Assembly (NCBI GenBank): GCA_019163375.1
Contig: JAFLKK010000013.1
Location: 1-64,000, forward strand
DNA: 64,000 nucleotides
Reading direction: 5' to 3'
Origin: Paludibacter sp.
Lineage (GTDB): Bacteria > Bacteroidota > Bacteroidia > Bacteroidales > Paludibacteraceae
The position numbers and the translations under genes were made by a program. Below, one piece after another: positions 1 to 8,462 of this stretch. How positions within the stretch are numbered: the stretch's first letter is position 1; every line of letters starts with the position of its first letter. The notes under the pieces are model-generated. The model was given only the letters and a program-made list of their open reading frames with translations. It was not told where the DNA came from and ran no database searches.

Positions 1-59
1 CAAACAAACAAACAAACAAACAAACAAACAAACAAACAAACAAACAAACAAACAAACAA
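1..59. repeat. CAAA tetranucleotide microsatellite
   Basis: Fourteen uninterrupted CAAA units followed by CAA, running into the left edge, so the true length is unknown. It ends about 22 bases before the -33 box of the promoter for the dehydrogenase at 142. Such tracts can change length by slipped-strand mispairing and alter promoter output; that role is inference. Confidence 0.95.
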
Positions 60-81
60 CAATTATCATAACTGATATTTA

Positions 82-113
82 TTTGTTTGATTCACTCAAA
101 GTCCGTATATTTG
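82..113 (+). promoter_or_regulatory. Promoter of the 2-hydroxyacid dehydrogenase
   Basis: TTTG at 82-85 (-33 box) and TATATTTG at 106-113 (-7 box), 20 bp apart, match the Bacteroidetes sigma-ABfr consensus. The start codon is 28 bases past the -7 box. Confidence 0.6.
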
Positions 114-141
114 TTCTACCACACTATAAACAGATTCAACT

Positions 142-1095
142 ATGCGCGTACTTGTATCCACCCGATTATTAGACGAAGGTTTTACTGAACTCAAGAAACA
201 TTTCGAAGTCATTTTCCCCGACAAAGACGTCTTTTCGAAAGAGGAAGTCATACAACTACTGCCCGGTTGTGATGCTTTTTTGCCAACATTTCAGTTCAAA
301 GTAGACAAAGAAGTGATTGACGCGGCAAAAGAGAGAGTGAAGATTATTGCCAACTTTGGAGTAGGCTACAACAATATCGATGTGAAATATGCCACTAAAT
401 GTGGAATCGTGGTAACCAATACACCCGACCCGGTTGTAGAACCAACGGCGGAGCAAGCATTTGCATTGATGCTGGCAGCAGCACGCCGGATAGCAGAATG
501 CGATCGAAAACTTCGTATCTCAAACGGACTACAGTGGGGAGTTTTGGAAAATCTGGGACAAACACTCTACGGAAAAACGCTCGGCATCATCGGCATGGGA
601 CGCATTGGACAGGCATTGGCACGCAGAGCTATGGCATGCGGAATGAAGGTAGTTTATTACAATCGTACCCGTCTTACTCCCGAATTAGAAACAACTTACC
701 AAACCCGCAAATTAAAACTGTCGGAGTTACTCGCAATATCGGATGTCATTTCATTGCATACCCCACTTACCGACCAGACATGGCATTTAATTGACAGTGC
801 CAGTTTAAAACAGATGAAACCTACCGCCATTATTATAAATACAGCGCGCGGATCGGTGATAGATGAGTCGGCACTGGCAGAAGCTCTGCAAAACCATTGG
901 ATTGCCTCTGCAGGTCTGGATGTATACGAAGACGAACCCAATATCGCTCCTGCCCTACTAAAACTCGACAACGTGGTACTTGCTCCACACAGCGGCACAG
1001 CAACAGTAGATACGCGCAACGAAATGAGCCGTTTTGCATCGCAAAATATTATTCGGTATTTTGAAGGCAGAAATGACATTACCAGAGTAAATTAG
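142..1095 (+). CDS. D-2-hydroxyacid dehydrogenase (NAD-dependent, glyoxylate/hydroxypyruvate reductase-like)
   Basis: A 317-residue protein, the full length of the D-isomer-specific 2-hydroxyacid dehydrogenase family, which reduces 2-oxoacids to D-2-hydroxyacids with NAD(P)H in the cytosol. The Rossmann fingerprint GMGRIG lies near residues 152-157. The catalytic triad is recognisable as Arg236 (NTARGS), Glu265 (YEDEP) and His283 (APHSG). The last motif reads PHSGTAT where PHIGSAT is common, so the exact substrate is open; glyoxylate, hydroxypyruvate or phosphoglycerate-like acids are all possible. It has its own promoter and lies only 82 bases before the sigma factor start. No phosphoglycerate-dehydrogenase ACT domain is present, which argues against SerA. 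Confidence 0.88.
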   Translation: MRVLVSTRLLDEGFTELKKHFEVIFPDKDVFSKEEVIQLLPGCDAFLPTFQFKVDKEVIDAAKERVKIIANFGVGYNNIDVKYATKCGIVVTNTPDPVVEPTAEQAFALMLAAARRIAECDRKLRISNGLQWGVLENLGQTLYGKTLGIIGMGRIGQALARRAMACGMKVVYYNRTRLTPELETTYQTRKLKLSELLAISDVISLHTPLTDQTWHLIDSASLKQMKPTAIIINTARGSVIDESALAEALQNHWIASAGLDVYEDEPNIAPALLKLDNVVLAPHSGTATVDTRNEMSRFASQNIIRYFEGRNDITRVN

Positions 1096-1177
1096 TCATT
1101 CCAATTAAACCTTTTGAGTGAAAATCAGTCAAAGGAGTAAATCTAATAATAGCGCAACCGGCATTTGCCTACTACAT

Positions 1178-1726
1178 ATGACCCAAACAGAAGAAGAGCT
1201 GCAAGAACAATTGAGCAAACCCCACCAACGAACCAAAGCATTTTCATTGGTGGTGCGCACCTATCAGGAGCGACTCTATTGGCATATTCGCAAAATGGTA
1301 ATGTCGCACGACGACGCCAACGATGTATTGCAAAACACATTTATGAAAGCGTGGAACGGAATTGAAGGTTTTAGGGGCGATTCGCAGCTATCAACCTGGC
1401 TTTATCGCATTGCTACCAACGAAACACTTACCTTCTTAGCCAATAAACGACTGAGAAACAATCAATCGCTTGATGATGTAGAAGGAACTTTACTACAAAA
1501 TCTGCAAGCCGACAACTATTTTAATGGTAACGAACTTCAACTAAAATTGCAAAAAGCAATTATTACCTTACCGGATAAGCAGCGGTTGGTATTTAATATG
1601 AAATACTTCGAAGATATTACGTACGAAAAGATGGAAGGAATATTAGGCACATCCATCGGAGCTTTGAAAGCATCCTACCATCATGCCGTAAAAAAGATTG
1701 AAAAGTACTTTAACGAAAATGAATAG
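1178..1726 (+). CDS. ECF-type RNA polymerase sigma factor
   Basis: Residues of the 182-aa product match sigma-70 region 2 (YWHIRKMVMSHDDANDVLQ, then AWNGIEGFRG and STWLYRIATNE) and region 4 (LPDKQRLVFNMKYFED, then an HTH ending near HHAVKKIEKY). Group IV (extracytoplasmic function) sigma factors redirect RNA polymerase to a small stress regulon. The open frame begins with a GTG at 1118, but the ATG at 1178 (MTQTEEEL) gives the usual family N-terminus and is preferred. The next two genes, a small single-pass membrane protein and a secreted CpxP/Spy-like protein, are on the same strand, a common Bacteroidetes arrangement in which the membrane protein may be a non-canonical anti-sigma factor; that is inference. 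Confidence 0.9.
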   Translation: MTQTEEELQEQLSKPHQRTKAFSLVVRTYQERLYWHIRKMVMSHDDANDVLQNTFMKAWNGIEGFRGDSQLSTWLYRIATNETLTFLANKRLRNNQSLDDVEGTLLQNLQADNYFNGNELQLKLQKAIITLPDKQRLVFNMKYFEDITYEKMEGILGTSIGALKASYHHAVKKIEKYFNENE

Positions 1727-1844
1727 AACACACAAATAAACATATTGAAAGCAACAATTCCATTTTCAACAAGTTTTACAAATACTTCAAAAGAAAATGA
1801 CGAGCAATTAAACCAATTGAGCTTCAAATAGTCAAACATACAGT

Positions 1845-2162
1845 ATGAAAAAGAATAATAAAATATCGTTAGACCAAATAGGAAGGGAATTACCATTTAC
1901 GGTTCCTGAAAACTATTTCGAACATTTTGCACTGCAAATCGACGAGCAAATTAATCGTAACTCAGGCTCCAGCCATAGATTTCTGAAACAGTGGATGTAT
2001 GTCGCTGCAGCTTTTGTGGGTATTTTTATGCTCGGACAAACTTTCTATAAAGTTTATCAAATCAACGTAACAGAAAAGGCAGACATCTACGAAGCCTACG
2101 TATTATCGCAAGTAAATGAAGCCTCGATGGTGGATTATTATGTAGATGAACCTGCGAAATAA
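1845..2162 (+). CDS. Small single-pass membrane protein, possible anti-sigma partner
   Basis: A 105-residue protein without a recognised domain. The N-terminal 45 residues are soluble and include FTVPENYFEHF, a motif often seen near the start of proteins encoded beside Bacteroidetes ECF sigma factors. One transmembrane helix follows (about residues 50-68, WMYVAAAFVGIFMLGQTF), then about 35 residues predicted to be periplasmic with an acidic tail. The topology (cytosolic N-terminus, one helix) and its place 118 bases after the sigma factor fit an anti-sigma-like role, but the zinc-binding anti-sigma motif HxxxCxxC is absent. Function is therefore inferred from context only. Confidence 0.7.
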   Translation: MKKNNKISLDQIGRELPFTVPENYFEHFALQIDEQINRNSGSSHRFLKQWMYVAAAFVGIFMLGQTFYKVYQINVTEKADIYEAYVLSQVNEASMVDYYVDEPAK

Positions 2163-2191
2163 CAAAAAAGAACATATTTAAGAACTATATC

Positions 2192-2662
2192 ATGAAAACA
2201 TTAAAATGCTTTATATGGAGTATCCTGATTTTCCTGAGTGCAAATATAAATGCACAGGACATGGATAAATCTCCAAAAGTTGACGACATGCATTCTCAAA
2301 AATGGCAATTTTTGGTTGAAAAAGCACAACTAAGTCCTTCCGACATTGCTAAAGTTCAATCCGTATTTATGCAATACGAAAAAAACATGTGGTGCCAACA
2401 TCAGCAAAACAGAGATTTTTTCAAAAAAACTTTCAAAAAAGACAATAACGTAAAACCAAATTATGCCGAACTTAACGACAGATACGTAGAAATGGAAGTA
2501 AAACAATCGCAAATGCGCAAAAGCTATCATTTCCAGCTACGTAGACTTTTAGCACCTGAAACATTATTCAGATATTATGGTGCTGAGCGGGAATTTAAAC
2601 GTAAATTATTGGAAAATATGCAGGATCACAGAGATCCGAAAGACCGGAAAGATCGGAGATAA
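2192..2662 (+). CDS. Secreted CpxP/Spy-like protein of unknown function
   Basis: A 156-residue protein with a clear signal peptide (hydrophobic run LKCFIWSILIFLSANINA, likely cleaved near residue 21). The mature part is highly charged and alpha-helical, with heptad-like Lys/Arg/Gln-rich helices (KVQSVFMQYEKNMW, RYVEMEVKQSQMRKSYHF, QLRRLLAPETLFRYY) and a basic C-terminus (DRKDRR). This resembles the small helical periplasmic proteins (Spy/CpxP/zinc-resistance type) often encoded at the end of ECF sigma operons, though no LTxxQ motif is evident. It starts 30 bases after the membrane protein and is probably co-transcribed with it. A role in sensing envelope or metal stress is inference. Confidence 0.7.
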   Translation: MKTLKCFIWSILIFLSANINAQDMDKSPKVDDMHSQKWQFLVEKAQLSPSDIAKVQSVFMQYEKNMWCQHQQNRDFFKKTFKKDNNVKPNYAELNDRYVEMEVKQSQMRKSYHFQLRRLLAPETLFRYYGAEREFKRKLLENMQDHRDPKDRKDRR

Positions 2663-2706
2663 ACGAATCGCAGGTAGAATTTTTTTTTGACTTTCTACAA
2701 AAAAGC

Positions 2707-2737
2707 TTTGGAAAAAGACAAAATTATACTATCTTTG
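2707..2737 (+). promoter_or_regulatory. Promoter of tRNA-Cys
   Basis: TTTG at 2707-2710 and TATCTTTG at 2730-2737 with a 19-bp spacer, a near-perfect Bacteroidetes promoter, 15 bases before the mature tRNA 5' end. Confidence 0.75.
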
Positions 2738-2752
2738 CAGTCCCAAAAACAA

Positions 2753-2823
2753 GGTTCGTTGGCCGAGTGGCTAGGCACCGGTCTGCAAAACCGATTACGG
2801 CGGTTCGAATCCGCCACGAACCT
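2753..2823 (+). tRNA. tRNA-Cys (anticodon GCA)
   Basis: Cloverleaf read by eye: acceptor arm GGTTCGT at 2753-2759 pairs with ACGAACC at 2816-2822, discriminator base T at 2823 as expected for bacterial tRNA-Cys. The anticodon loop CTGCAAA at 2783-2789 carries GCA at 2785-2787. The T arm GGCGG/TTCGAAT/CCGCC is perfect. No CCA is encoded. A 270-base open frame that overlaps it is not a gene. Confidence 0.97.
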
Positions 2824-2827
2824 CATT

Positions 2828-2875
2828 AAAACCTTCTTGCTATTGTGTTTTCACAATAATCAAGAAGGTTTTTTT
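2828..2875 (+). terminator. Rho-independent terminator of tRNA-Cys
   Basis: Stem AACCTTCTTG (2830-2839) with CAAGAAGGTT (2861-2870), an inner ATTGTG/CACAAT stem, and a run of seven T. It begins only a few bases past the tRNA 3' end. Confidence 0.9.
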
Positions 2876-2945
2876 CGTTTGCAATCGTTTGCATCCTTTC
2901 TTTTATTTGTATCTAGCACAATTTTCATATTGCGCAGAATTTTCG

Positions 2946-2953
2946 TAAATTTG
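2946..2953 (+). promoter_or_regulatory. -7 box upstream of 4-alpha-glucanotransferase
   Basis: TAAATTTG matches the Bacteroidetes -7 consensus and sits 25 bases before the start codon. No clear -33 box. Confidence 0.5.
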
Positions 2954-2978
2954 TAGCCTATTATTCATTGCTACAATT

Positions 2979-5663
2979 ATGAAGGTTCAATTTAAAATAC
3001 ATTATGTAACTCAATGGGGACAATCAGTCTACCTTATGTTACATTCCCCTGCTCATGAGCAGTCTCAGTCTTCGCAAGCGATTGTTATGCAATGTAATGC
3101 AAGCTTTGAATGGACGGCAGAGGTAAACATCGACAACTCACTCTCTTCCATCACCTATCAATACGCATTACTCAACACCGATAAAGAGTTTGACAATGAA
3201 TACGGAAAAAAACGTATCGTTACCATAAACCCGTCAAAAAAAGACATCTGCATTCAGGATTTCTGGCGTGGTCCATTCGGCGATTCACCTTTCATTACCG
3301 CTGCTTTTTCCGATTGCTTCTTTAAAAGAGAAAAAACAAAGTCGAATACTTTAGCAGCAACCGACAACCTAATGCTACGCCTCAACTGCCCGCAAATGGA
3401 GCCACACCGCCACGTTGCAGTTATTGGCAATCAAGCTGCACTTGGCAATTGGGATGAATCAAAAAAGCTAAAACTCGATGATACAAACTTTCCTGTATGG
3501 CAGGTGACTCTTGACGCGAAAGACTTTAAATTTCCACTCGAATATAAATACCTGATTGTTGACACTGCCACCGACAAAGTACTGGCCTGGGGCGGTGGCC
3601 CTAACCGAATCATCAATTCCGTAAACCAACAGGAATTTACGGTGGTAACCGACGAGCATTTCTTGCGCACCATCCCTTCGTGGAAAGGAACAGGAGTAGC
3701 CATTCCCGTATTCTCGCTTCGCAGCGAAGACAGCTTTGGCATCGGTGAGTTCAATGATTTAAAGAAAATGGTGGACTGGGCAAAGAAAACCGGTCAACGC
3801 ATGATTCAAACCTTGCCTATCAACGACACCATTCTTTATCACACCAACTACGATTCATATCCATACAATGCCGTTTCGGTCTATGCTTTACACCCTATCT
3901 ATCTTCATTTGGATAAATTAGGAAAACTAAAAGACAAAAAACTTAAAGTATACTTCGACGCTCAGAAGAAAGAGCTAAACGAAAAAACATTTTCGGACTA
4001 TGAAAATGTAATTAAGGTAAAATGGGAATTCTTCAAAGCCATTTTCCCTCAGGAAAGTCCTGCTGTTTTCGCGTCCGATGATTACAAAAATTTCTTCGAA
4101 ACTAACAAAGAATGGCTGGTTCCCTATGCCGCATTCTCCTATTTGCGTGACCTAAACGGAACGCCGGAATTCGGCAAATGGCCGACATACAGCCTTTACA
4201 ACAAAGCGGATATAGAAGCATTCTCGGCACCAACAACAGAACATTACCCCGAAATTGCACTATTCTACTTCCTGCAATATCACCTGCACAAACAATTAGT
4301 AGAAGTGCACGATTACGCCAGAGCCAATGGCATCGGATTCAAAGGCGATATTCCGATTGGCGTAAGTCCACGCAGCGTAGATGCATGGGTAGATCCCGAG
4401 CTATTTAACGCCAACGGACAAGCAGGCGCACCTCCTGACGATTTTTCGGTAACTGGTCAGAACTGGGGATTTCCTACTTACAATTGGGAATTAATGGAAA
4501 AAGATGGTTACCAATGGTGGCGCAAACGCTTCCAGAAACTAGCCGAGTATTTCGATGCCTACCGTATCGACCACATATTGGGCTTTTTTAGAATATGGGA
4601 AATTCCGGCAGATGCAGTGTGGGGATTAACGGGTAGTTTTCACCCCGCATTACCTTTCTCCGGTTCCGATTTAGAATCGAGAGGACTGCGCTGGGATCAG
4701 GACAGATTTGTGAAACCGTACCTGAAAGAACATGTTTTATATGCTACTTTTGGGAAATATACCGACGAAGTTATCCGAAAATATTTCGTACCGGACGGCT
4801 GGCAGCAATTCAAATTCAAGCCCGAATTCGATACGCAAAAGAAGATTGAAACCCACTTCGCAACTTTAGGATATAATTTCCGTAAAGAAGAAATTCTTAT
4901 TCGCGATGGTTTGTACGCCATGCATTGCGAGGTACTTTTTGTGCGTGACATGCGCCAACCCGAGAAGTTTCATCCACGTATTTCGATGCACAGCTCTGCC
5001 GGTTTCCGCGATCTTCCTGAAGCTACACGTCGATTACTGGATAAAATATATATTGACTATTTTTATCACCGTCATACTCAGTTCTGGAAACAGCAAGCAA
5101 TGACTAAACTGCCTGCGCTTATTTCGGCCACCAACATGCTGGTGTGTGGCGAAGATTTAGGTATGGTACCCGATTCTGTTCCTGATGTAATGAATGCACT
5201 GGAAATTCTGAGTCTGGAAATTCAACGCATGCCCAAAAAAGTAAATACCGAATTTGCAATGCCTGCTGATGCTCCGTATCGTTCGGTTTGTACCACTTCT
5301 ACGCACGACATGAACCCTATTCGTGCCTGGTGGGAGGAGGACGCCGTGCTGACCCAACGGTTCTACAACAGAGCACTGGGAATGCAGGGTACAGCACCCG
5401 AAACATGCGAACAATGGATAGCTGAGAAAATCATCGAACAACACCTGCAATCTCAAGCTATGTGGATTATTCTGCCTTGGCAGGATTGGATGGCCTTAGA
5501 AACAAAATTATGCCACGAGCATCCGAATGCAGAGCGTATAAACGTACCAAGCAATCCGCGTAATTTTTGGTGTTATCGAATGCACATGACACTGGAGCAA
5601 CTTCTGAAAGAGGATGATTTCAATTCAAAAATCAAAGAAATGATTACTGAATCAGGTAGATAA
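2979..5663 (+). CDS. malQ: 4-alpha-glucanotransferase (GH77) with two N-terminal starch-binding domains, DPE2-like
   Basis: An 894-residue amylomaltase/disproportionating enzyme that transfers alpha-1,4-glucan segments between maltodextrins. Two CBM20-type starch-binding domains occupy roughly residues 1-110 and 130-240; the second shows the typical VAVIGNQAALGNWDESK signature. The GH77 catalytic domain follows with nucleophile Asp531 (YRIDH), acid/base Glu725 (CGEDLG) and transition-state Asp777 (TSTHDM). The tandem CBM20 plus GH77 layout is that of plant DPE2 and its bacterial relatives, about 350 residues longer than E. coli MalQ, and those enzymes act in cytosolic maltose or glycogen turnover. 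No signal peptide is seen. It has its own promoter and is followed 62 bases later by purM with no evident functional tie. Confidence 0.95.
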   Translation: MKVQFKIHYVTQWGQSVYLMLHSPAHEQSQSSQAIVMQCNASFEWTAEVNIDNSLSSITYQYALLNTDKEFDNEYGKKRIVTINPSKKDICIQDFWRGPFGDSPFITAAFSDCFFKREKTKSNTLAATDNLMLRLNCPQMEPHRHVAVIGNQAALGNWDESKKLKLDDTNFPVWQVTLDAKDFKFPLEYKYLIVDTATDKVLAWGGGPNRIINSVNQQEFTVVTDEHFLRTIPSWKGTGVAIPVFSLRSEDSFGIGEFNDLKKMVDWAKKTGQRMIQTLPINDTILYHTNYDSYPYNAVSVYALHPIYLHLDKLGKLKDKKLKVYFDAQKKELNEKTFSDYENVIKVKWEFFKAIFPQESPAVFASDDYKNFFETNKEWLVPYAAFSYLRDLNGTPEFGKWPTYSLYNKADIEAFSAPTTEHYPEIALFYFLQYHLHKQLVEVHDYARANGIGFKGDIPIGVSPRSVDAWVDPELFNANGQAGAPPDDFSVTGQNWGFPTYNWELMEKDGYQWWRKRFQKLAEYFDAYRIDHILGFFRIWEIPADAVWGLTGSFHPALPFSGSDLESRGLRWDQDRFVKPYLKEHVLYATFGKYTDEVIRKYFVPDGWQQFKFKPEFDTQKKIETHFATLGYNFRKEEILIRDGLYAMHCEVLFVRDMRQPEKFHPRISMHSSAGFRDLPEATRRLLDKIYIDYFYHRHTQFWKQQAMTKLPALISATNMLVCGEDLGMVPDSVPDVMNALEILSLEIQRMPKKVNTEFAMPADAPYRSVCTTSTHDMNPIRAWWEEDAVLTQRFYNRALGMQGTAPETCEQWIAEKIIEQHLQSQAMWIILPWQDWMALETKLCHEHPNAERINVPSNPRNFWCYRMHMTLEQLLKEDDFNSKIKEMITESGR

Positions 5664-5724
5664 ACGCAGCAATCAAGCAGAACAACAAAATTATTGAACA
5701 ACTACACAATTCAACAATAAAATA

Positions 5725-6891
5725 ATGAGCGATCAAAGGTATAATTTAAGAGGCGTATCAGCGTCGAAAGAGGATGTGCATAATGCAATTCAGAACATCG
5801 ATAAAGGACTTTACCCAAAGGCTTTTTGCAAAATAATCCCCGATTTTCTGGGCAATGACCCTGACTATTGCAACATTATGCATGCAGATGGAGCCGGAAC
5901 AAAATCGTCATTAGCCTATGTTTATTGGCGCGAAACAGGCGATATTTCGGTATGGAAAGGCATAGCGCAAGATGCACTCATTATGAATATTGACGATTTG
6001 CTCTGCGTTGGAGCTACTGATAATATTTTACTTTCATGTACTATTGGCCGTAACAAAAATCGTATCCCGGGCGAGGTAATTTCTGCCATTATCAACGGAA
6101 CAAACGAAATAGTGGAAGAGCTGCGTGAAATGGGCGTAAACATCTACCCTACCGGTGGCGAAACTGCAGATGTAGGCGATATTGTACGCACTATCATTGT
6201 GGACAGCACCGTTACCTGTCGCATGAAACGCTCAGAAGTTATCAACAATGCCAATATAACAGCAGGTGATGTTATTGTCGGACTTTCTTCGTCAGGACAG
6301 GCTACTTACGAGAAAGAATACAACGGCGGCATGGGCAGCAATGGCTTGACATCGGCACGTCACGACGTATTTGCCAACTACCTGGCCACTAAATACCCTG
6401 AAAGCTACAACGTAGAAATACCACAAGAACTAGCCTATTCAGGCTCCTGCAAATTAACCGATCAAATTGACGGGTTGGGTATCGACGCAGGTAAATTAGT
6501 TCTTTCACCTACACGTACCTATGCACCGGTAGTAAAGAAACTATTATCGGAACTTAGCGGAAATATCCACGGAATGGTACATTGTTCGGGCGGTGCTCAA
6601 ACCAAGATTTTGCATTTTATCGACAATCTGAAAGTTGTAAAAAACAACTTATTCCCCGTCCCACCTCTTTTTCAATTAATCCAAAAAGAGTCGGGAACCG
6701 ACTGGAAAGAAATGTACAAGGTTTTTAACATGGGACACCGACTGGAAGTTTATCTACCGGCCGAGCATGCCGAGAAAGTAATTGAAATTTCTAAGTCATT
6801 TGGTATCGATGCACAAATAGTTGGACACTGTGAGGCGTCGGACAAAAAAGAGCTGTTGATTGAGAGTGAGTTTGGTCGCTTCGAGTACTAA
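5725..6891 (+). CDS. purM: Phosphoribosylformylglycinamidine cyclo-ligase (AIR synthase)
   Basis: A 388-residue AIR synthase, which closes the imidazole ring of the purine precursor using ATP in the cytosol. The AIRS N-domain is recognisable from HADGAGTKSSLAY, DALIMNIDDLLCVGA and PTGGETADVGD; the C-domain contains GDVIVGLSSSGQATYE and MVHCSGGAQTK. It is about 40 residues longer than E. coli PurM, as is usual in Bacteroidetes. It is the last gene of a plus-strand run and ends at a strong bidirectional terminator facing the MarC gene. No other purine genes are in the window. Confidence 0.93.
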   Translation: MSDQRYNLRGVSASKEDVHNAIQNIDKGLYPKAFCKIIPDFLGNDPDYCNIMHADGAGTKSSLAYVYWRETGDISVWKGIAQDALIMNIDDLLCVGATDNILLSCTIGRNKNRIPGEVISAIINGTNEIVEELREMGVNIYPTGGETADVGDIVRTIIVDSTVTCRMKRSEVINNANITAGDVIVGLSSSGQATYEKEYNGGMGSNGLTSARHDVFANYLATKYPESYNVEIPQELAYSGSCKLTDQIDGLGIDAGKLVLSPTRTYAPVVKKLLSELSGNIHGMVHCSGGAQTKILHFIDNLKVVKNNLFPVPPLFQLIQKESGTDWKEMYKVFNMGHRLEVYLPAEHAEKVIEISKSFGIDAQIVGHCEASDKKELLIESEFGRFEY

Positions 6892-6915
6892 AATAAAAGG
6901 TCAACTATTATATAT

Positions 6916-6953
6916 AAAAAAGGTTTCTGAAAATTCATTCAGAAACCTTTTTT
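6916..6953. terminator. Bidirectional terminator between purM and the MarC gene
   Basis: Inverted repeat AAAAAAGGTTTCTGAA / TTCAGAAACCTTTTTT around a short AT loop, with A and T runs on both sides, so it can end transcripts from either strand. Confidence 0.9.
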
Positions 6954-6977
6954 ATTATAAACGTAGCAATTATTCAT

Positions 6978-7553
6978 CTAAAGGAGCGAGCCGATATTAC
7001 TGGTAAACAGTTTTACTGATATGGCCAACAAAATAATTCCGAAAAATTTCCGGAAAATATAAATACCGCCTTCACCAATAATTTTTTCTATTTTTGAAGT
7101 CGATTTTAATACAAAGTATACGAATATTAGATTCAGAATTAAAGCAGCAATAATATTCTCGGTAGCATATTCCGCCCTCAACGAAAGCAAAGTAGTGAAC
7201 GAACCGGGACCTGCGATTAACGGAAACGCGATAGGAACAATGGAAGAACCACCGGATGGCCCCTGATTTCTGAAAATCTCCACATCCAGAATCATTTCCA
7301 GCGAGAATATAAAAATAATCAATGCTCCTGCAACCGCAAACGACTGAATATCAACATTAAACAGTCGAAGAACTCCTTCGCCTGAGAATAAAAAACCGAC
7401 AAGGATAAACAGAGCTACTGCACTTGCTCTAAAAGCATGTACAATCTGACCTTTGCGTTTGATATTTAAAATAATCGGAATCGAACCTAAAATATCGATA
7501 ATTGCAAAAAGCACCATAAAAGCGCTCGTAATCTGAATGAAGCTAAAATTCAT
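6978..7553 (-). CDS. MarC/NAAT-family inner membrane protein
   Basis: A 191-residue hydrophobic protein with about six transmembrane segments. It matches the MarC (UPF0056) family: GSIPIILNIKRKGQ near the N-terminus, then a segment with IVPIAFPLIAGPGSFTTLL, which is the family hallmark (PLIAGPG). Members are small integral inner-membrane proteins; some archaeal homologues transport neutral amino acids, while the E. coli protein's role is unsettled, so the substrate cannot be assigned here. Its start lies 14 bases after the stop of the glycosyltransferase at 7568-8371, so the two probably share a transcript. Confidence 0.88.
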   Translation of the reverse strand: MNFSFIQITSAFMVLFAIIDILGSIPIILNIKRKGQIVHAFRASAVALFILVGFLFSGEGVLRLFNVDIQSFAVAGALIIFIFSLEMILDVEIFRNQGPSGGSSIVPIAFPLIAGPGSFTTLLSLRAEYATENIIAALILNLIFVYFVLKSTSKIEKIIGEGGIYIFRKFFGIILLAISVKLFTSNIGSLL

Positions 7554-7567
7554 ATATGTGTTTCAAA

Positions 7568-8371
7568 TTAGCATTTCTGCCGTTGTAAAATTTCTTTATT
7601 CACTTGCCTTCTTTCTTTATCAAAAACCCAGCCCCACTTATTGAAATATTTAATCATATTTACAATATGAACAATCAATAATTTCATATTTCCATACGAC
7701 TCTTGTGCATGATTATGAACAACTTGTACATTCGGATAATACACCGTTCTAAATTTTCGATGAATGCGTCGGCTAAGATCAATGTCTTCGGGATACATAA
7801 AAAATTGACGATCAAACATCCCCACCCTTCTGATGGCATCAGTCCGCAAAAACATAAAGCAACCCGAGAGGTAAGGCACATCCATGATGTAATCATAACC
7901 TGTATCTCTCAGTTCGAACCGGGCTCTACGCTTGCGAGTCCAACTATCCGGCAAAAACCGGCGAAAAATCAAATCAAATGGTGTTGGAATGAGTTTACAA
8001 AGATACTGAATTTCGCCCGTTGGATAGAGTATTTTAGGCATTAATAATCCAATTTTTGAATTATTATTCATGTAAGTTGCAATTTCTTGGAGAATTTCAG
8101 GCTCAAAGGCAATATCCGGATTCAACACCAAATGATACGGAATAGACTTATTAATAGTTTGCTTGATAGCAATATTATGAGCCACCCCATAGCCTAAATT
8201 TCGGTTATTGAATATATAAGTAGCGTCAAGCTCATTGAATTCTGACTGTTTTACAGGAGAATTATCAACGAGGAAGATAGCAGACACGACTTTCGATTTC
8301 CGCAATGTTTCAACCAACGGAGCTATTTCCGCCGGAGCGTGCTTATAAAGTACAATAGAGACGTTTAGCAT
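7568..8371 (-). CDS. Glycosyltransferase family 2, rhamnosyltransferase-like
   Basis: A 267-residue GT-A fold enzyme. N-terminal beta-alpha motif LNVSIVLYKHAPAEI, nucleotide-sugar region NNRNLGYGVAHNIA and metal-binding region LNPDIAF, then the acceptor motif FFMYPEDIDLSRRIHR. This pattern is typical of dTDP-rhamnosyltransferases (WbbL/RfbF type) that add sugars to lipid-linked O-antigen or capsule intermediates on the cytosolic side of the inner membrane. The presence of rfbB (10554-11609), which makes the precursor on the dTDP-rhamnose route, is consistent but not proof. No transmembrane segment is evident. A promoter-like TACTTTTG lies just upstream on the minus strand. Confidence 0.88.
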   Translation of the reverse strand: MLNVSIVLYKHAPAEIAPLVETLRKSKVVSAIFLVDNSPVKQSEFNELDATYIFNNRNLGYGVAHNIAIKQTINKSIPYHLVLNPDIAFEPEILQEIATYMNNNSKIGLLMPKILYPTGEIQYLCKLIPTPFDLIFRRFLPDSWTRKRRARFELRDTGYDYIMDVPYLSGCFMFLRTDAIRRVGMFDRQFFMYPEDIDLSRRIHRKFRTVYYPNVQVVHNHAQESYGNMKLLIVHIVNMIKYFNKWGWVFDKERRQVNKEILQRQKC

Positions 8372-8395
8372 GCAAATTCAGATTTAGGATACATG

Positions 8396-8403
8396 CAAAA
8401 GTA
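8396..8403 (-). promoter_or_regulatory. -7 box upstream of the glycosyltransferase
   Basis: Minus-strand TACTTTTG (plus-strand CAAAAGTA), 24 bases before the start codon of the glycosyltransferase gene. Confidence 0.45.
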
Positions 8404-8462
8404 ATAATATTTTTGAATTTTTAAGTCTATTTGAATTATGATTACAAAAGTATTTCCAACAT

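Noticed and set aside
2687-2956. An 89-codon open frame on the plus strand
   Set aside because: It overlaps tRNA-Cys, its promoter and its terminator; its translation has no family match, so it is a chance frame.
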